From positions 1 through 23,844 of the forward strand of contig QMME01000012.1 in the NCBI GenBank assembly GCA_003647095.1: a DNA stretch of 23,844 bases, in the 5' to 3' direction. Positions 7,905-15,960 of the stretch are shown here, one piece after another. Within the stretch, counting starts at the first letter, position 1; each line of letters starts with the position of its first letter. This DNA comes from Deltaproteobacteria bacterium (GTDB lineage Bacteria > Myxococcota > B64-G9). A program made the position numbers and the translations under genes. The notes under the pieces are model-generated. The model made no database searches, had not been told where the DNA came from, and worked only from the letters and a program-made list of their open reading frames with translations.

Positions 7905-8646
7905 CGGCATTTACGTGGCGCTGTCGGGTGCTATTGCCCGGAGCGAGCAACTCGACACCGTGGCCAACAACCTGGCCAACGCCGATACCACAGCCTACCA
8001 GCCCCGGCGAACATCCTTCCGTTCGGTACTGGCCACCACCCCTCCCCGCGGTGACCTGCCGCCGCTGCCCGCGGGAGAGATTCGTACCGTTCCCGTGGAC
8101 AGGTTTCATGCCCTGGCCCGGGTCGGTGAAGGCCGCTTCCGCCAAGGCACACTGCAGCAGACCGGTGCGGAACTGGATTTGGCCCTGGAGGGTGATGGTT
8201 ACTTCGTTCTGGCCACTCCGGTTGGACTTCGCTACACCCGGGACGGGCACTTTCAACGCGACGGCAGCGGGTACCTGGCGGCCCCGGACGGAGCCAGATT
8301 GCTGGGACGCCGGGGACCAATTCGCCTCCCGGGCCGGACGGTGCAGGTGAGTGTGGACGGGCAGGTGGTGGTGGATGGCCGCACCGTGGACAGGTTGCGC
8401 CTGGTGCGTTTTCCCGCCGGCGCCGGCCTGGTCCGGGAAGGCACCAATCGCTTCCGCTGCAGCCAGGGTGGCGTTCCCAGCCCGGTCCGGGTACGCCAGG
8501 GCATGCTCGAGCAGGCGGCCGTCTCCGCCGTCGGCGAGTTGATCACGCTCATCGACATACAGCGTTCCTTCGATGCCCTGCAGGAGGCCATTCGTGCCTA
8601 TCGCGACATGGACGGACAGCTGAATTACGTGGGTCGTCCCGGCTGA
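7897..8646 (+). CDS. flgF: Flagellar rod protein FlgF (FlgF/FlgG family)
   Basis: A 249-residue axial protein. The N-terminal D0 helix carries the family motif with VANNLANADTTAYQ (residues about 22-35). The C-terminal helix includes ELITLIDIQRSFDALQEAIRAY, matching FlgF/FlgG proteins. The central region has the DLALEGDGYFVL and TRDGHFQRD segments of the hook-basal body family. FlgF forms the proximal-distal rod junction in the periplasm and is exported by the flagellar type III apparatus, so no signal peptide is expected or seen. GGAGG at 7886-7890 sits six bases before the ATG. FlgF rather than FlgG is assigned because a much more typical FlgG follows directly. Confidence 0.88.
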   Translation: MSDGIYVALSGAIARSEQLDTVANNLANADTTAYQPRRTSFRSVLATTPPRGDLPPLPAGEIRTVPVDRFHALARVGEGRFRQGTLQQTGAELDLALEGDGYFVLATPVGLRYTRDGHFQRDGSGYLAAPDGARLLGRRGPIRLPGRTVQVSVDGQVVVDGRTVDRLRLVRFPAGAGLVREGTNRFRCSQGGVPSPVRVRQGMLEQAAVSAVGELITLIDIQRSFDALQEAIRAYRDMDGQLNYVGRPG

Positions 8647-8666
8647 CGGCTCCAGGAGGTGTTACC

Positions 8667-9452
8667 ATGATCAGAGCAATGTACACGGCGGCCACCGGCA
8701 TGGAGGCCCAGGAAACCCGCATTGACGTGATCGCCAACAACCTGGCCAACGTCAATACCACCGGCTTCAAGAAGGACCAGAGCCATTTCCAGGACCTGCT
8801 CTACCAAACCCTGCGGGCCCCCGGCGGCATGACCGCCCATGGCAGCGTTCTGCCGGGGGGTATGCAGGTGGGCAGCGGTGTGCGCCTGGCCGGTATCAGC
8901 AAGACTTTCGGCCAGGGCTCCCTGCTGCAGACGCAGAACCAGCTGGACCTGGCCATCGAGGGACGGGGGTTCTTCCGGGTGCGCCTGCCCTCCGGGCAGA
9001 TCGTCTACACCCGGGACGGTTCCTTCCGTACCGATCGGGAGGGGCGCATCGTTACCAGCAGCGGCGACCCGCTGGAGCCGGCCCTGGAAATTCCTCCGGA
9101 TACCACGCGAGTCACCATATCGCGCGAAGGCCTGGTCACGGCCTTCCGGGCCGATGAACCCGAGGGTGTGGAGATCGGTCGCCTGGAACTGGTCGACTTC
9201 CCCAACCCCGGGGGATTGCAGAGCCTGGGACAGAACTACTTCGCCCAGAGCGAGGCCAGCGGTGAACCGGTACCGGATTATCCCGGTGAAAACGGCATCG
9301 GTACCATCAGCCAGGGATACCTGGAGCAATCCAACGTCAAGGTGGTCGAGGAGATGATCGCCTTGATAAACGGCCAGCGGGCCTACGAGATCAATTCCAA
9401 GGTAATCGAGGCCGCGGACTCGATGTTGCAGAACGCCACTCGTATCCGCTGA
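8667..9452 (+). CDS. flgG: Flagellar distal rod protein FlgG
   Basis: A 261-residue protein, the exact usual FlgG length. It starts MIRAMYTAATGMEAQETRID, has IANNLANVNTTGFKK at about residues 22-36, and ends with VVEEMIALINGQRAYEINSK and IEAADSMLQNATRIR. These features are nearly invariant in FlgG. It builds the distal rod, which passes through the P and L rings encoded just downstream. The ATG at 8667 follows AGGAGGTG at good spacing, 20 bases after flgF. Nothing looks altered. Confidence 0.97.
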   Translation: MIRAMYTAATGMEAQETRIDVIANNLANVNTTGFKKDQSHFQDLLYQTLRAPGGMTAHGSVLPGGMQVGSGVRLAGISKTFGQGSLLQTQNQLDLAIEGRGFFRVRLPSGQIVYTRDGSFRTDREGRIVTSSGDPLEPALEIPPDTTRVTISREGLVTAFRADEPEGVEIGRLELVDFPNPGGLQSLGQNYFAQSEASGEPVPDYPGENGIGTISQGYLEQSNVKVVEEMIALINGQRAYEINSKVIEAADSMLQNATRIR

Positions 9453-9467
9453 AGGGGGAGCGGGATC

Positions 9468-10148
9468 ATGAACTGGATGCTGGTTGCCTGGTTGTTGCTG
9501 GCCGCCCCGCTGCCATCCCTGAGCGGGTTGATAGAGAGGCAGGCGAACCGGCAGCTGGGTGTATCCGGCCAGGTGGTGCGGGTGAAAAGGGTGTTCTGGC
9601 CATCGGGCCGGCCCTGGTCGTGCGATCCACGCCGGGTGAAGATCTTTTTTACGCCGCGGGAGGATTTTTCCGGGCGCTCCAGCGTGCGCGTACACCAGGG
9701 CCACCGCCAGCGCTGGCTGACGGTGGAATTCGAACGCCTGGTACGAACGGCTGTTGCCTCCCGCCGCCTGCAGCGCGGTGCCGTCCTGGGGCCGGGTGAC
9801 GTCGAGCTTCGCCGGGTTCCCCTGGCCCGGCTGGGTGGCAGGGAGCCGTTGCAGCCGCAGCAGCTTTGGGGCCGGCGCCTGCGCCGCAGCCTGTCCAGCG
9901 GTGCGGTGCTGCGCCCCGACTGCTTGGAACGACCCCTACTGGTACGGCGCGGGGACCGGGTACGGCTGCGGGTCCGGATGACCGGGCTGCTGGTAGAAGT
10001 CGCCGCCGAAGCCCTGGCCAGCGGTCGGGCCGGTGACCGTATTCCGGTCAAGAACCTGGAGTCCGGCAAGCGCGTGCAGGGCCGCTTGCAGGAGGGCCCG
10101 GTGGTGACGGTGGAACTGCCGTCCCGGGAAGCTGGAGGTGGGCCGTGA
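9468..10148 (+). CDS. flgA: P-ring assembly chaperone FlgA
   Basis: A 226-residue protein with a short N-terminal hydrophobic segment (about residues 1-20, WMLVAWLLLAAPL), likely a signal peptide for export to the periplasm. The C-terminal half resembles a SAF domain. It has LRRGAVLGPGDVELR near residue 100, followed by VRRGDRVRLRVR and AGDRIPVKNLESGKRVQGRL, which is the FlgA pattern. FlgA helps FlgI assemble the P ring around the rod. GGGGGAG precedes the ATG at 9468. The gene lies between flgG and flgH, and its stop overlaps the flgH start as GTGA. The N-terminal half is arginine-rich and poorly conserved, as is usual for this family. Confidence 0.85.
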   Translation: MNWMLVAWLLLAAPLPSLSGLIERQANRQLGVSGQVVRVKRVFWPSGRPWSCDPRRVKIFFTPREDFSGRSSVRVHQGHRQRWLTVEFERLVRTAVASRRLQRGAVLGPGDVELRRVPLARLGGREPLQPQQLWGRRLRRSLSSGAVLRPDCLERPLLVRRGDRVRLRVRMTGLLVEVAAEALASGRAGDRIPVKNLESGKRVQGRLQEGPVVTVELPSREAGGGP

Positions 10149-10849
10149 AAAGTCGAGGATACCGGGTGCTCATGGTAGCTGGCTGGCTATGGCTGGCATC
10201 CGGCTGCGTGAACCACATTCGCCCCTATTCTCCCAAGCGCCGCCAGTACTCGCTGCCGCAGCGAGACGGTGGCCAGGAGGATATCGCCGCCGGCTCGTTA
10301 TGGAGCGCGTCCCAGCCGGCCAATTACCTGTTTTCCGATCAGCGGGCCTTGCTGGTAAACGACGTGGTGGTGGTGAGGATCCGGGAGGAATCAAGCGCGT
10401 TTTCCGACGCTACCACCAAACTGCAGGGCGAGTCCGAGGTCAAGCTGGGAATCGACGCCCTGATGGGGTTCCTGGCCGCCCTGCAACAGGCCAATCCCAA
10501 CTTCGATCGCTCCAGCATCATCGGTGCCGGGCGCAAGAACGACTTCAGTGGCGCCGGCGCCACTTCCCGGCGGGGCCAGGTCAAGGCAGTGGTTCCGGCC
10601 GTAGTGCGCCAGGTGTTTCCCAACGGCACCCTGTTTATTGAGGGGCACCGGGTCATCCTGGTCAACGACGAGGAGTACCACTTCTATATCAGTGGCCTGG
10701 TGCGAGCCATCGACATCGATGAGAACAATTCCGTCGATTCCACCAGGATAGCCGACGCCGAGATCGAGTTCACCGGTCGCGGCACGGTATCCGAAAAGCA
10801 GAAGCCCGGCTGGTTCTCGCGGGGCATCGACTGGATCTGGCCCTTCTAG
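10145..10849 (+). CDS. flgH: Flagellar L-ring lipoprotein FlgH
   Basis: A 234-residue protein with a lipoprotein signal peptide. A hydrophobic stretch at residues 8-19 is followed by LASGC, with the lipidated cysteine at residue 21. Downstream, SLWSASQPANYLFSDQRALLVNDVVVVRI is family-typical in parts, and the C-terminal half has the NGTLFIEGHRVILVNDEEY and ADAEIEFTGRG patterns of FlgH. The protein forms the outer-membrane L ring, which shows that the host has an outer membrane. The start is GTG at 10145 with GGAGGTGGG upstream, overlapping the flgA stop. Length matches the family (about 230 residues). Confidence 0.95.
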   Translation: MKSRGYRVLMVAGWLWLASGCVNHIRPYSPKRRQYSLPQRDGGQEDIAAGSLWSASQPANYLFSDQRALLVNDVVVVRIREESSAFSDATTKLQGESEVKLGIDALMGFLAALQQANPNFDRSSIIGAGRKNDFSGAGATSRRGQVKAVVPAVVRQVFPNGTLFIEGHRVILVNDEEYHFYISGLVRAIDIDENNSVDSTRIADAEIEFTGRGTVSEKQKPGWFSRGIDWIWPF

Positions 10850-10867
10850 GCCGGCGGGGGTGTAACG

Positions 10868-11989
10868 ATGAGAGTCATCGGAAAGGCACCGCGAGGAGGA
10901 ACGGCAACGTTGTTATTGGCGGCGGCCTTGACTATCGCCGCTGGCCGGGCCGGGGCCGAACGCCTCAAGGACGTGGCCACCGTGCACGGGGTACGGCGCA
11001 ACCAGCTGGTGGGCTACGGCCTGGTAGTGGGATTGAAGGGGACCGGAGACAGCTACCGTTCCCGGTTCACCCTGCAGTCGCTGGCGGCCATGCTGGGGCG
11101 GATGGGGGTGCGCATCGATCCCCGGCGCATCCTGGTGCGCAACGTGGCGGCGGTGATGGTGGTGGCCGACCTGCCTCCCTTCGCCCGCAGTGGTACCCGC
11201 ATCGATGTGGTGGTTTCCTCCATAGGAGACGCCCGCTCCCTGCTGGGGGGCACCTTGGTGTTCACCCCCCTCAAGGGAGCGGACGGCAAGGTCTACGCCG
11301 TGGCCCAGGGAGAACTGGCCGTCGGGGGATGGGACATGCGCAGTTCCGGCTCCTCTCTGTCCAAGAACCACACCACCGTCGGGCGCATACCCGGAGGTGC
11401 CGTGGTGGAACGGGAAGTGCCCTATACCCTGCAGGGATTGCAGCAGTTGCAGCTGGATCTGTTGCAGCCGGACTTTACCACCGCCGCCCGGCTGGCTGCG
11501 GCCATCAACAAGGAACTGGGGCGGGAACTGGCCCGGGCCGTCGATCCCGGCACGGTGCAGGTGAAACTGGAGGAGGGACAACGGGACAAGGTAGTGGAGC
11601 TGGTGGCCCGCCTGGAGGGACTGGAGGTGGCTACCAGCCGCCGGGCCCGCATAGTGGTTTCCGAAAAGAGCGGCACCGTGGTTATGGGTGCCGAGGTGCG
11701 CCTGCACACCGTGGCCATTACCCACGGCAACCTGCACCTGCAGATCAGCCCGCGGGTGGGCGTGTCGCAGCCCAATCCCCTGGCCGGAGGCCGGACGACG
11801 GTGACCCGCGAGGATCAACTGGATGCCCGCGAGTCCCAGAAACCACTGCGGGTGGTGGAATCCGGCACCACCCTGGGTGACGTGGTGCAAGCGCTCAATG
11901 CCGTGGGAGCCACCCCGCGCGATCTCATTCAGATACTTCAGGCCATCAAGGCGGCGGGGGCCTTGCCGGCCGAGCTGGAAGTAATCTGA
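10868..11989 (+). CDS. flgI: Flagellar P-ring protein FlgI
   Basis: A 373-residue protein with a signal peptide ending at about residue 30 (AAGRAGA before ERLKDVA). The mature part opens with the hallmark RLKDVATVHGVRRNQLVGYG, then GLKGTGDS. Later come RNVAAVMVVADLPPFARSG and the C-terminal GTTLGDVVQALNAVGATPRD. FlgI polymerises around the rod in the peptidoglycan layer, with FlgA as chaperone. The ATG at 10868 follows a GGCGGGGGTG tract. The next gene, a peptidoglycan peptidase fusion, fits the need to open the wall where this ring sits. No changes in key regions were noticed. Confidence 0.96.
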   Translation: MRVIGKAPRGGTATLLLAAALTIAAGRAGAERLKDVATVHGVRRNQLVGYGLVVGLKGTGDSYRSRFTLQSLAAMLGRMGVRIDPRRILVRNVAAVMVVADLPPFARSGTRIDVVVSSIGDARSLLGGTLVFTPLKGADGKVYAVAQGELAVGGWDMRSSGSSLSKNHTTVGRIPGGAVVEREVPYTLQGLQQLQLDLLQPDFTTAARLAAAINKELGRELARAVDPGTVQVKLEEGQRDKVVELVARLEGLEVATSRRARIVVSEKSGTVVMGAEVRLHTVAITHGNLHLQISPRVGVSQPNPLAGGRTTVTREDQLDARESQKPLRVVESGTTLGDVVQALNAVGATPRDLIQILQAIKAAGALPAELEVI

Positions 11990-12002
11990 AGGAGGCAATG
12001 AA

Positions 12003-12752
12003 TTGTCCTGGCTGACGGGAAGCGGCGACGCCCAATTGCTGCGGCAACAGCCCCGGCTCCTGGCCCGGCGCCTCGAGGGCATGCTCTGGCAGGTACTGGC
12101 CCGGGAGTTGCAGCGGGGCCGGCAGGGCGGCTTCGTCCCGGGAGGCATGGCCGGCAGTGTCTTCGGGGATATGTTGGGCCAGGTCCTGGCCGACCAGGCG
12201 GCCACCGCCAGTGATCTGGGACTGGCCGGGGCGCTGTCGCGACAGCTGGGGCTGCCGGACGGTGCCGCCCGGACAGGCGGTGCGCCGATCTGGCCGCTGG
12301 CGGGAAAGATTACCTCGCGATTCGGTATGCGCCGCGATCCCTTCACCGGCCAGCAACGTTTTCATCGGGGGCTCGACATCGCCGCCAGCAGCGGTACACC
12401 GATAAGTTCCGTGGGTCCGGGGCGGGTGGTCTATGCCGGTACGGCGGGAAGGTTGGGCCTGACGGTGGTGGTGCGGCAAGCGGACGGAACCAGCGTAACC
12501 TACGGGCACTGCCGCCGCCTGCTGGTTGGCAACGGCCAGCGGGTGGCTGCCGGTCAACCGCTGGCCGAGGTGGGTCAAAGCGGCAGAGCCACCGGTCCCC
12601 ACCTGCACCTGGAAGTGCACCGGGAGGGCCGGGCCGTCGATCCCCTTGATTTCCTTTCCGGGCGGTTGTCGGGGGTAAAGATTCCCGCCTCGGTGTCGAT
12701 GATTGGACTGGGAAGGGAACCTGGCGGAGAACCGCCCGGAGGTGAGACATGA
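12003..12752 (+). CDS. flgJ: FlgJ-like rod protein fused to an M23 metallopeptidase
   Basis: A 249-residue protein. Residues 1 to about 90 resemble the FlgJ rod-binding domain (LLARRLEGMLWQVLARELQR, then a Gly-rich turn and DMLGQVLADQ). Residues about 97-215 are a clear M23/LytM endopeptidase domain. It has SRFGMRRDP, zinc ligands His121 and Asp125 in FHRGLD, a YGHC segment, and His200-x-His202 in GPHLHLEV. It should cut peptide cross-links in the wall so the rod can pass. Beta- and gammaproteobacterial FlgJ carries a glucosaminidase instead. The start is TTG at 12003, seven bases after GGAGG; an ATG at 11998 is out of frame and stops after five codons. There is no signal peptide, consistent with export through the flagellar channel. 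Confidence 0.82.
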   Translation: MSWLTGSGDAQLLRQQPRLLARRLEGMLWQVLARELQRGRQGGFVPGGMAGSVFGDMLGQVLADQAATASDLGLAGALSRQLGLPDGAARTGGAPIWPLAGKITSRFGMRRDPFTGQQRFHRGLDIAASSGTPISSVGPGRVVYAGTAGRLGLTVVVRQADGTSVTYGHCRRLLVGNGQRVAAGQPLAEVGQSGRATGPHLHLEVHREGRAVDPLDFLSGRLSGVKIPASVSMIGLGREPGGEPPGGET

Positions 12753-13045
12753 AGGTAAGACCACCAAGCGTCTCGTGGGTGGTGGCGGCGACGGAACCGC
12801 AAGCGACCAGGAATACAGGGCCGACCACGCGCCCGGGCGGGTTCGATCGCCTTTCGCTGGGACGTTTCGAGCAGATGGTCAGGCGGCTGATTGCCGAGCA
12901 ATCTCCGCGGGAGGAAATGGACATCGACCGCCTCGAAGCCGCCCGGCGCCAGCTGGAAAGCGGCGAGTTGAACTCCCATCTGGACCAGGTGGCCGACGCC
13001 ATTCTGGAAGAGAGCGAGTGGGTGGGACAGTGGCTGGAGAAGTGA
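12749..13045 (+). CDS. flgM: Anti-sigma-28 factor FlgM
   Basis: A 98-residue protein of FlgM size. The C-terminal half (DIDRLEAARRQLESGELNSH, then VADAILEE) matches the helical sigma-binding part of FlgM, where the pattern is a helix, Ser-Gly turn and a second helix. The N-terminal half is Pro/Thr-rich and likely disordered, as in other FlgM proteins that are exported once the hook is complete. It would inhibit FliA (6482-7240). The ATG at 12749 follows GGAGGTGA and overlaps the flgJ stop. Position before flgN and flgK is the usual one. Sequence identity to well-known FlgM proteins is modest, so some doubt remains. Confidence 0.83.
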   Translation: MKVRPPSVSWVVAATEPQATRNTGPTTRPGGFDRLSLGRFEQMVRRLIAEQSPREEMDIDRLEAARRQLESGELNSHLDQVADAILEESEWVGQWLEK

Positions 13046-13404
13046 ACAGGGAGACTCCTCCCCGGGATCTGCTCGAGCGCCTGGAGGTGTTGCTCGAGCA
13101 GGAACGCCGGTGCCTGTTGAGCTGGGAGCCGCAGCGCCTGCTGGAGTTGAGCCTGCAGCGCCAGGCCCTGCAGCGCTTGCTGCAACATCGCCTGCGCGGC
13201 GTTTCGCGGAAAGATGAGTGGTTGCGTCGGCGCCTGGAGAAGATCGGCTTCTTGAACAGGAGCAACCTACGCCTGACCCGCGCGGCCATGAAGGTGGCCG
13301 CAGCCCTGGCCACGGCCCTGCGCAGCTGCGGCCAGGCTACCTATGGTGCCGACGGGAACGCGCGACCCCTGGAAGCGGGCCCCCTGCTGCAGAAGGTGAT
13401 CTGA
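13042..13404 (+). CDS. flgN: FlgK/FlgL export chaperone FlgN
   Basis: A 120-residue, all-helical, Leu/Arg/Gln-rich protein between flgM and flgK, the standard place of flgN. It has the family pattern of a first helix (LERLEVLLEQERRCLLSWEP) followed by a charged helix and a C-terminal region that would hold FlgK and FlgL tails. FlgN is a cytoplasmic chaperone for the hook-filament junction proteins encoded next. The start is uncertain. GTG at 13042 overlaps the flgM stop as GTGA, like other junctions here. In-frame GTG codons at 13018 (with GGAAGAG five bases upstream) and 13030 are real alternatives and would add eight or four residues. Confidence 0.75.
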   Translation: MNRETPPRDLLERLEVLLEQERRCLLSWEPQRLLELSLQRQALQRLLQHRLRGVSRKDEWLRRRLEKIGFLNRSNLRLTRAAMKVAAALATALRSCGQATYGADGNARPLEAGPLLQKVI

Positions 13405-13412
13405 GGTGCCGC

Positions 13413-14819
13413 TTGAACGGAACCTATTCCATACTGCAGATCGGCTGGAGCGGCATGGTCGCCGGACGCCTGGCTGGCAACGTGGCCAGCCACAACGTCG
13501 CCAACGCCGCCACTCCCGGATACAGCCGCCAACGGGCCGAGCTGGCCGCCCGCTGGCCGTGGCCGGGGGTGCCGGGCATGATCGGTACCGGCGTCGAGGT
13601 ACTGGGTGTCGGCCAGCTGCGGGATGCGCTGGTGGAAGGGCGCCTGCGTGGCGCCCTGGCCGAGCAGGGATTTTCCTCGGGAATGTCACAGGTGTTGGCG
13701 ACCGCCCAGACGGCGATGGGAGTGGGGCAGGACGATGCCTTGCAGCAGGCGCTGGGGGAGTTCTTCTCCTCCCTGGCGGACCTGGCGGCCGATCCGGCGG
13801 GCGCCGCCGCCCGGCAGCAGGTACTGGCCAGCGCCGCCCGCGTGGGTACCGCCTTCTCTTCCCTGCGCGGGCACTTGCAGGAAACCCGCGCCGGCCTGGA
13901 CACCCAGATCGACGGCCTGGTCAACGAGGTGCAGCAACGCCTCGACGAGATCGCCGCCCTCAACAAGGAGATCCACCTGGCCGAGTCTGCCGGTGCCCGG
14001 GCCAACGACCTGCGCGACCGGCGCCAGTTGTTTGCCAACGAGGTGGCGGAACGCTTGTCGGTACGGGCTTTCAGCGACGACGAGGGCAACCTGAATCTGA
14101 TGTTGGCCGCGGGCGGGGTGCTGGTCGAGGGCCAGCAGGCTGCCGAGCTGAACACCGTCGTTGACGGCAGCAACGACGGCTTGCTGGCGGTGGACTTGCA
14201 ACTGGCCTCGGGAGCCAGCCGGCGCCTGGATGCCTCGGCCGGGGGCTTGCTGGGAGGCCTGCTGGCGGCACGTGACGGGCAGCTGCGTGATGCCGTGGAC
14301 GGGCTGGATCAGCTGGCCTTCGACCTGGCCGGGCAGGTGAACACCCTGCACCAGGCGGGCTTCGGGCTCGATGGTGTGAGCGGGCGCAATCTCTTCGCCC
14401 CTCCCGGCACGGTGGAGGGGGCCGCGGCGGCCCTGACCCTGGATGCGGCCGTGGCCGGCAATCCCGACGCCCTGGCTGCGGCGCAGGACGCCACCGCCCT
14501 GCCCGGTGACAACCGGGTGGCCCTGGCCCTGGCCGACCTGGCCACCACCAGCTTTGCCGGCGCGGGCACTCGTACTCCGGTCCAGCAGGTCGTAGCCCTG
14601 GAAGAAGCACTGGGAAGCGCCCTGGCCGGAGCGGAGCGTGACGTGGAACTGCACGCAGCGCGCATCAGCCAGCTCACGGCCCTGCGCGAATCGGTGTCCG
14701 GGGTGTCGCTGGAAGAAGAAATGATCGAGCTGACCAAGGCCCAACGGGCCTTCGAGGCCGCCAGCAAGGTCATCCAAGCGGGTGATGAAATGCTGGAGAC
14801 CATACTATCGCTGCGCTAG
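13413..14819 (+). CDS. flgK: Hook-filament junction protein FlgK (HAP1)
   Basis: A 468-residue axial protein. The N-terminus, GNVASHNVANAATPGYSRQR at about residues 24-43, is the FlgK signature. The C-terminus, VSLEEEMIELTKAQRAFEAA then VIQAGDEMLETILSLR, is equally typical. Residues 130-220 are coiled-coil-like. It forms the first junction ring on the hook and is carried to the export gate by FlgN. The start is TTG at 13413, with GAGG six bases upstream. It yields MNGTYSILQIG, which aligns with other FlgK N-termini, whereas longer in-frame starts lie inside flgN. It is shorter than the enteric protein (about 550 residues) because the exposed central domain is reduced. Confidence 0.93.
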   Translation: MNGTYSILQIGWSGMVAGRLAGNVASHNVANAATPGYSRQRAELAARWPWPGVPGMIGTGVEVLGVGQLRDALVEGRLRGALAEQGFSSGMSQVLATAQTAMGVGQDDALQQALGEFFSSLADLAADPAGAAARQQVLASAARVGTAFSSLRGHLQETRAGLDTQIDGLVNEVQQRLDEIAALNKEIHLAESAGARANDLRDRRQLFANEVAERLSVRAFSDDEGNLNLMLAAGGVLVEGQQAAELNTVVDGSNDGLLAVDLQLASGASRRLDASAGGLLGGLLAARDGQLRDAVDGLDQLAFDLAGQVNTLHQAGFGLDGVSGRNLFAPPGTVEGAAAALTLDAAVAGNPDALAAAQDATALPGDNRVALALADLATTSFAGAGTRTPVQQVVALEEALGSALAGAERDVELHAARISQLTALRESVSGVSLEEEMIELTKAQRAFEAASKVIQAGDEMLETILSLR

Positions 14820-14834
14820 GAAGGGTAACGGTCG

Positions 14835-15713
14835 ATGCGTGTCAGCGAACAGCAGCTTTTCGGACAACTGGCCCGGGCCGTGGCTGCCGGTTGGGCGCGC
14901 CTGGCCCGCGTGCAGCGCCAGGTGGCCACCGGTGTACGGGTGGCCAGCCCGGCCGATGACCCGGTGGCCGCTGCCCGGGTAGGGGCGTTGGATGAGACCC
15001 TGCGGCGGCTCGACCAGGCCGATGCCGCGGCCCGCAGCGCCACTGCCAGCCTGGAAGCCAGCGAGGCAGCCCTGGGCGAGGCCAACTCGCTCGTCATCCG
15101 GGCCCGCGAGCTGGCGGTGCAGGCGGCCAGTGAGCAATATTCCGCCGCCGATCGGGCCGCCGTGGCCGACGAGGTCCAGGCCCTGAGGCAGCAGATGCTG
15201 GCCCTGGCCAACACCGAGGTGGGAGGCAGCTACCTGTTCGCCGGCGCCCGCAACGACCAGGTCGCCTTCGATGCCGCCGGCAACTACCAGGGCGACGCCA
15301 ACGAGCCCGAGCTGGAAGTCGCCCCCGGCCTGCGGGTGGCGGTGGTGCTGTCCGGTGACCGGGTCTTCGGGGCCGCCGGCGGCACCGACGTGCTGGCCAC
15401 CCTCGATAACTTGCAGCAGGCCCTTAACGCCGATGACACGGCGGCCATCCAGTCCAGCCTCGACCAGCTGGACGCGGCCGGCAGGCAGTTGGTATCGGCC
15501 CGGGCAGAGGCCGGGGCCCGCCTGGAACTGGTCGCGGCCGCCGGTGGTTGGTGTGGGCGCTTGCGCAATGGGGTACTGACCGACCGGGGCCGGGTACGAG
15601 ATACCGACCTGGCCGGGGCGTCCATGCAACTGGCCCTGGCCCAGAAGGCCCTGGAGGCGGCGGTGGCCAGCGTGGCCAAGGTTGTAGAACCGGACCTGCT
15701 CGGCAGGTTGTAA
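14835..15713 (+). CDS. flgL: Hook-filament junction protein FlgL (HAP3)
   Basis: A 292-residue flagellin-related protein. The N-terminal helix region has RVQRQVATGVRVASPADDPV (residues about 29-48), the FlgL version of the flagellin N-terminal motif. The segment SLVIRARELAVQAASEQYS follows, then LANTEVGGSYLFAGARNDQV. The C-terminal helix (DLAGASMQLALAQKALEAA) closes the D0/D1 core. FlgL is the second junction ring, onto which the filament assembles. The ATG at 14835 lies 15 bases after flgK, with GGAAGGG upstream at a somewhat long distance. The short middle domain fits the other small axial proteins of this cluster. Confidence 0.92.
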   Translation: MRVSEQQLFGQLARAVAAGWARLARVQRQVATGVRVASPADDPVAAARVGALDETLRRLDQADAAARSATASLEASEAALGEANSLVIRARELAVQAASEQYSAADRAAVADEVQALRQQMLALANTEVGGSYLFAGARNDQVAFDAAGNYQGDANEPELEVAPGLRVAVVLSGDRVFGAAGGTDVLATLDNLQQALNADDTAAIQSSLDQLDAAGRQLVSARAEAGARLELVAAAGGWCGRLRNGVLTDRGRVRDTDLAGASMQLALAQKALEAAVASVAKVVEPDLLGRL

Positions 15714-15726
15714 CCCGGAGGAAGAC

Positions 15727-15960
15727 ATGCTCACTCTGACAAGGAGGTCGGGGGAGCGCATCCGCATCGGTTCCCAGGTGGTCATCGTGGTCAAGGAAGT
15801 CCACGGTAACCAGGTGAAGCTGGGCATCGAGGCCCCGCGGAGCGTTCAGGTGTATCGGGAAGAACTCTACCAGAAACTGGTCGAGAGCAATCGTGCGGCC
15901 ACGACCGTGGAGAGCGAGCAGCTGGAGTCATGGCTGCGGGAGCTGGGTGATGAAGATTGA
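15727..15960 (+). CDS. csrA: RNA-binding translational regulator CsrA
   Basis: A 77-residue CsrA. The N-terminus MLTLTRRSGERIRIG and the core VKLGIEAPRSVQVYREELY match the family. The RNA-binding residues Leu4 and Arg44 are present, with Tyr43 where His is common. The C-terminus (residues 48-77) is longer than in enteric CsrA, as in CsrA proteins that are controlled by FliW. CsrA dimers bind GGA in RNA hairpin loops and usually block translation. Linked fliW and the flagellin leader hairpins at 19276-19321 suggest flagellin as its target. GGAGG lies five bases before the ATG. The gene overlaps fliW by 11 bases. Confidence 0.96.
   Translation: MLTLTRRSGERIRIGSQVVIVVKEVHGNQVKLGIEAPRSVQVYREELYQKLVESNRAATTVESEQLESWLRELGDED

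Noticed and set aside
7981..7988. GCCGATAC early in flgF, resembling a sigma-28 -10.
   Set aside because: It encodes the conserved Asn-Ala-Asp-Thr motif of FlgF, and no -35 element is present.
10913..12346. Long open frame of 477 codons on the minus strand opposite flgI and flgJ.
   Set aside because: It mirrors two certain genes. The protein is His/Gln/Gly-rich with no known motif, as expected from reading GC-rich coding DNA backwards.
12398..12405. ACCGATAA inside flgJ, close to the sigma-28 -10 consensus, upstream of flgM.
   Set aside because: No -35-like sequence at the right spacing (TCGCCGCC there), and it lies about 340 bases before flgM. Not reported as a promoter.
13686..14777. Minus-strand frame of 363 codons opposite flgK.
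   Set aside because: It is a shadow of FlgK, with low-complexity Gly/Gln/His composition and no credible start.
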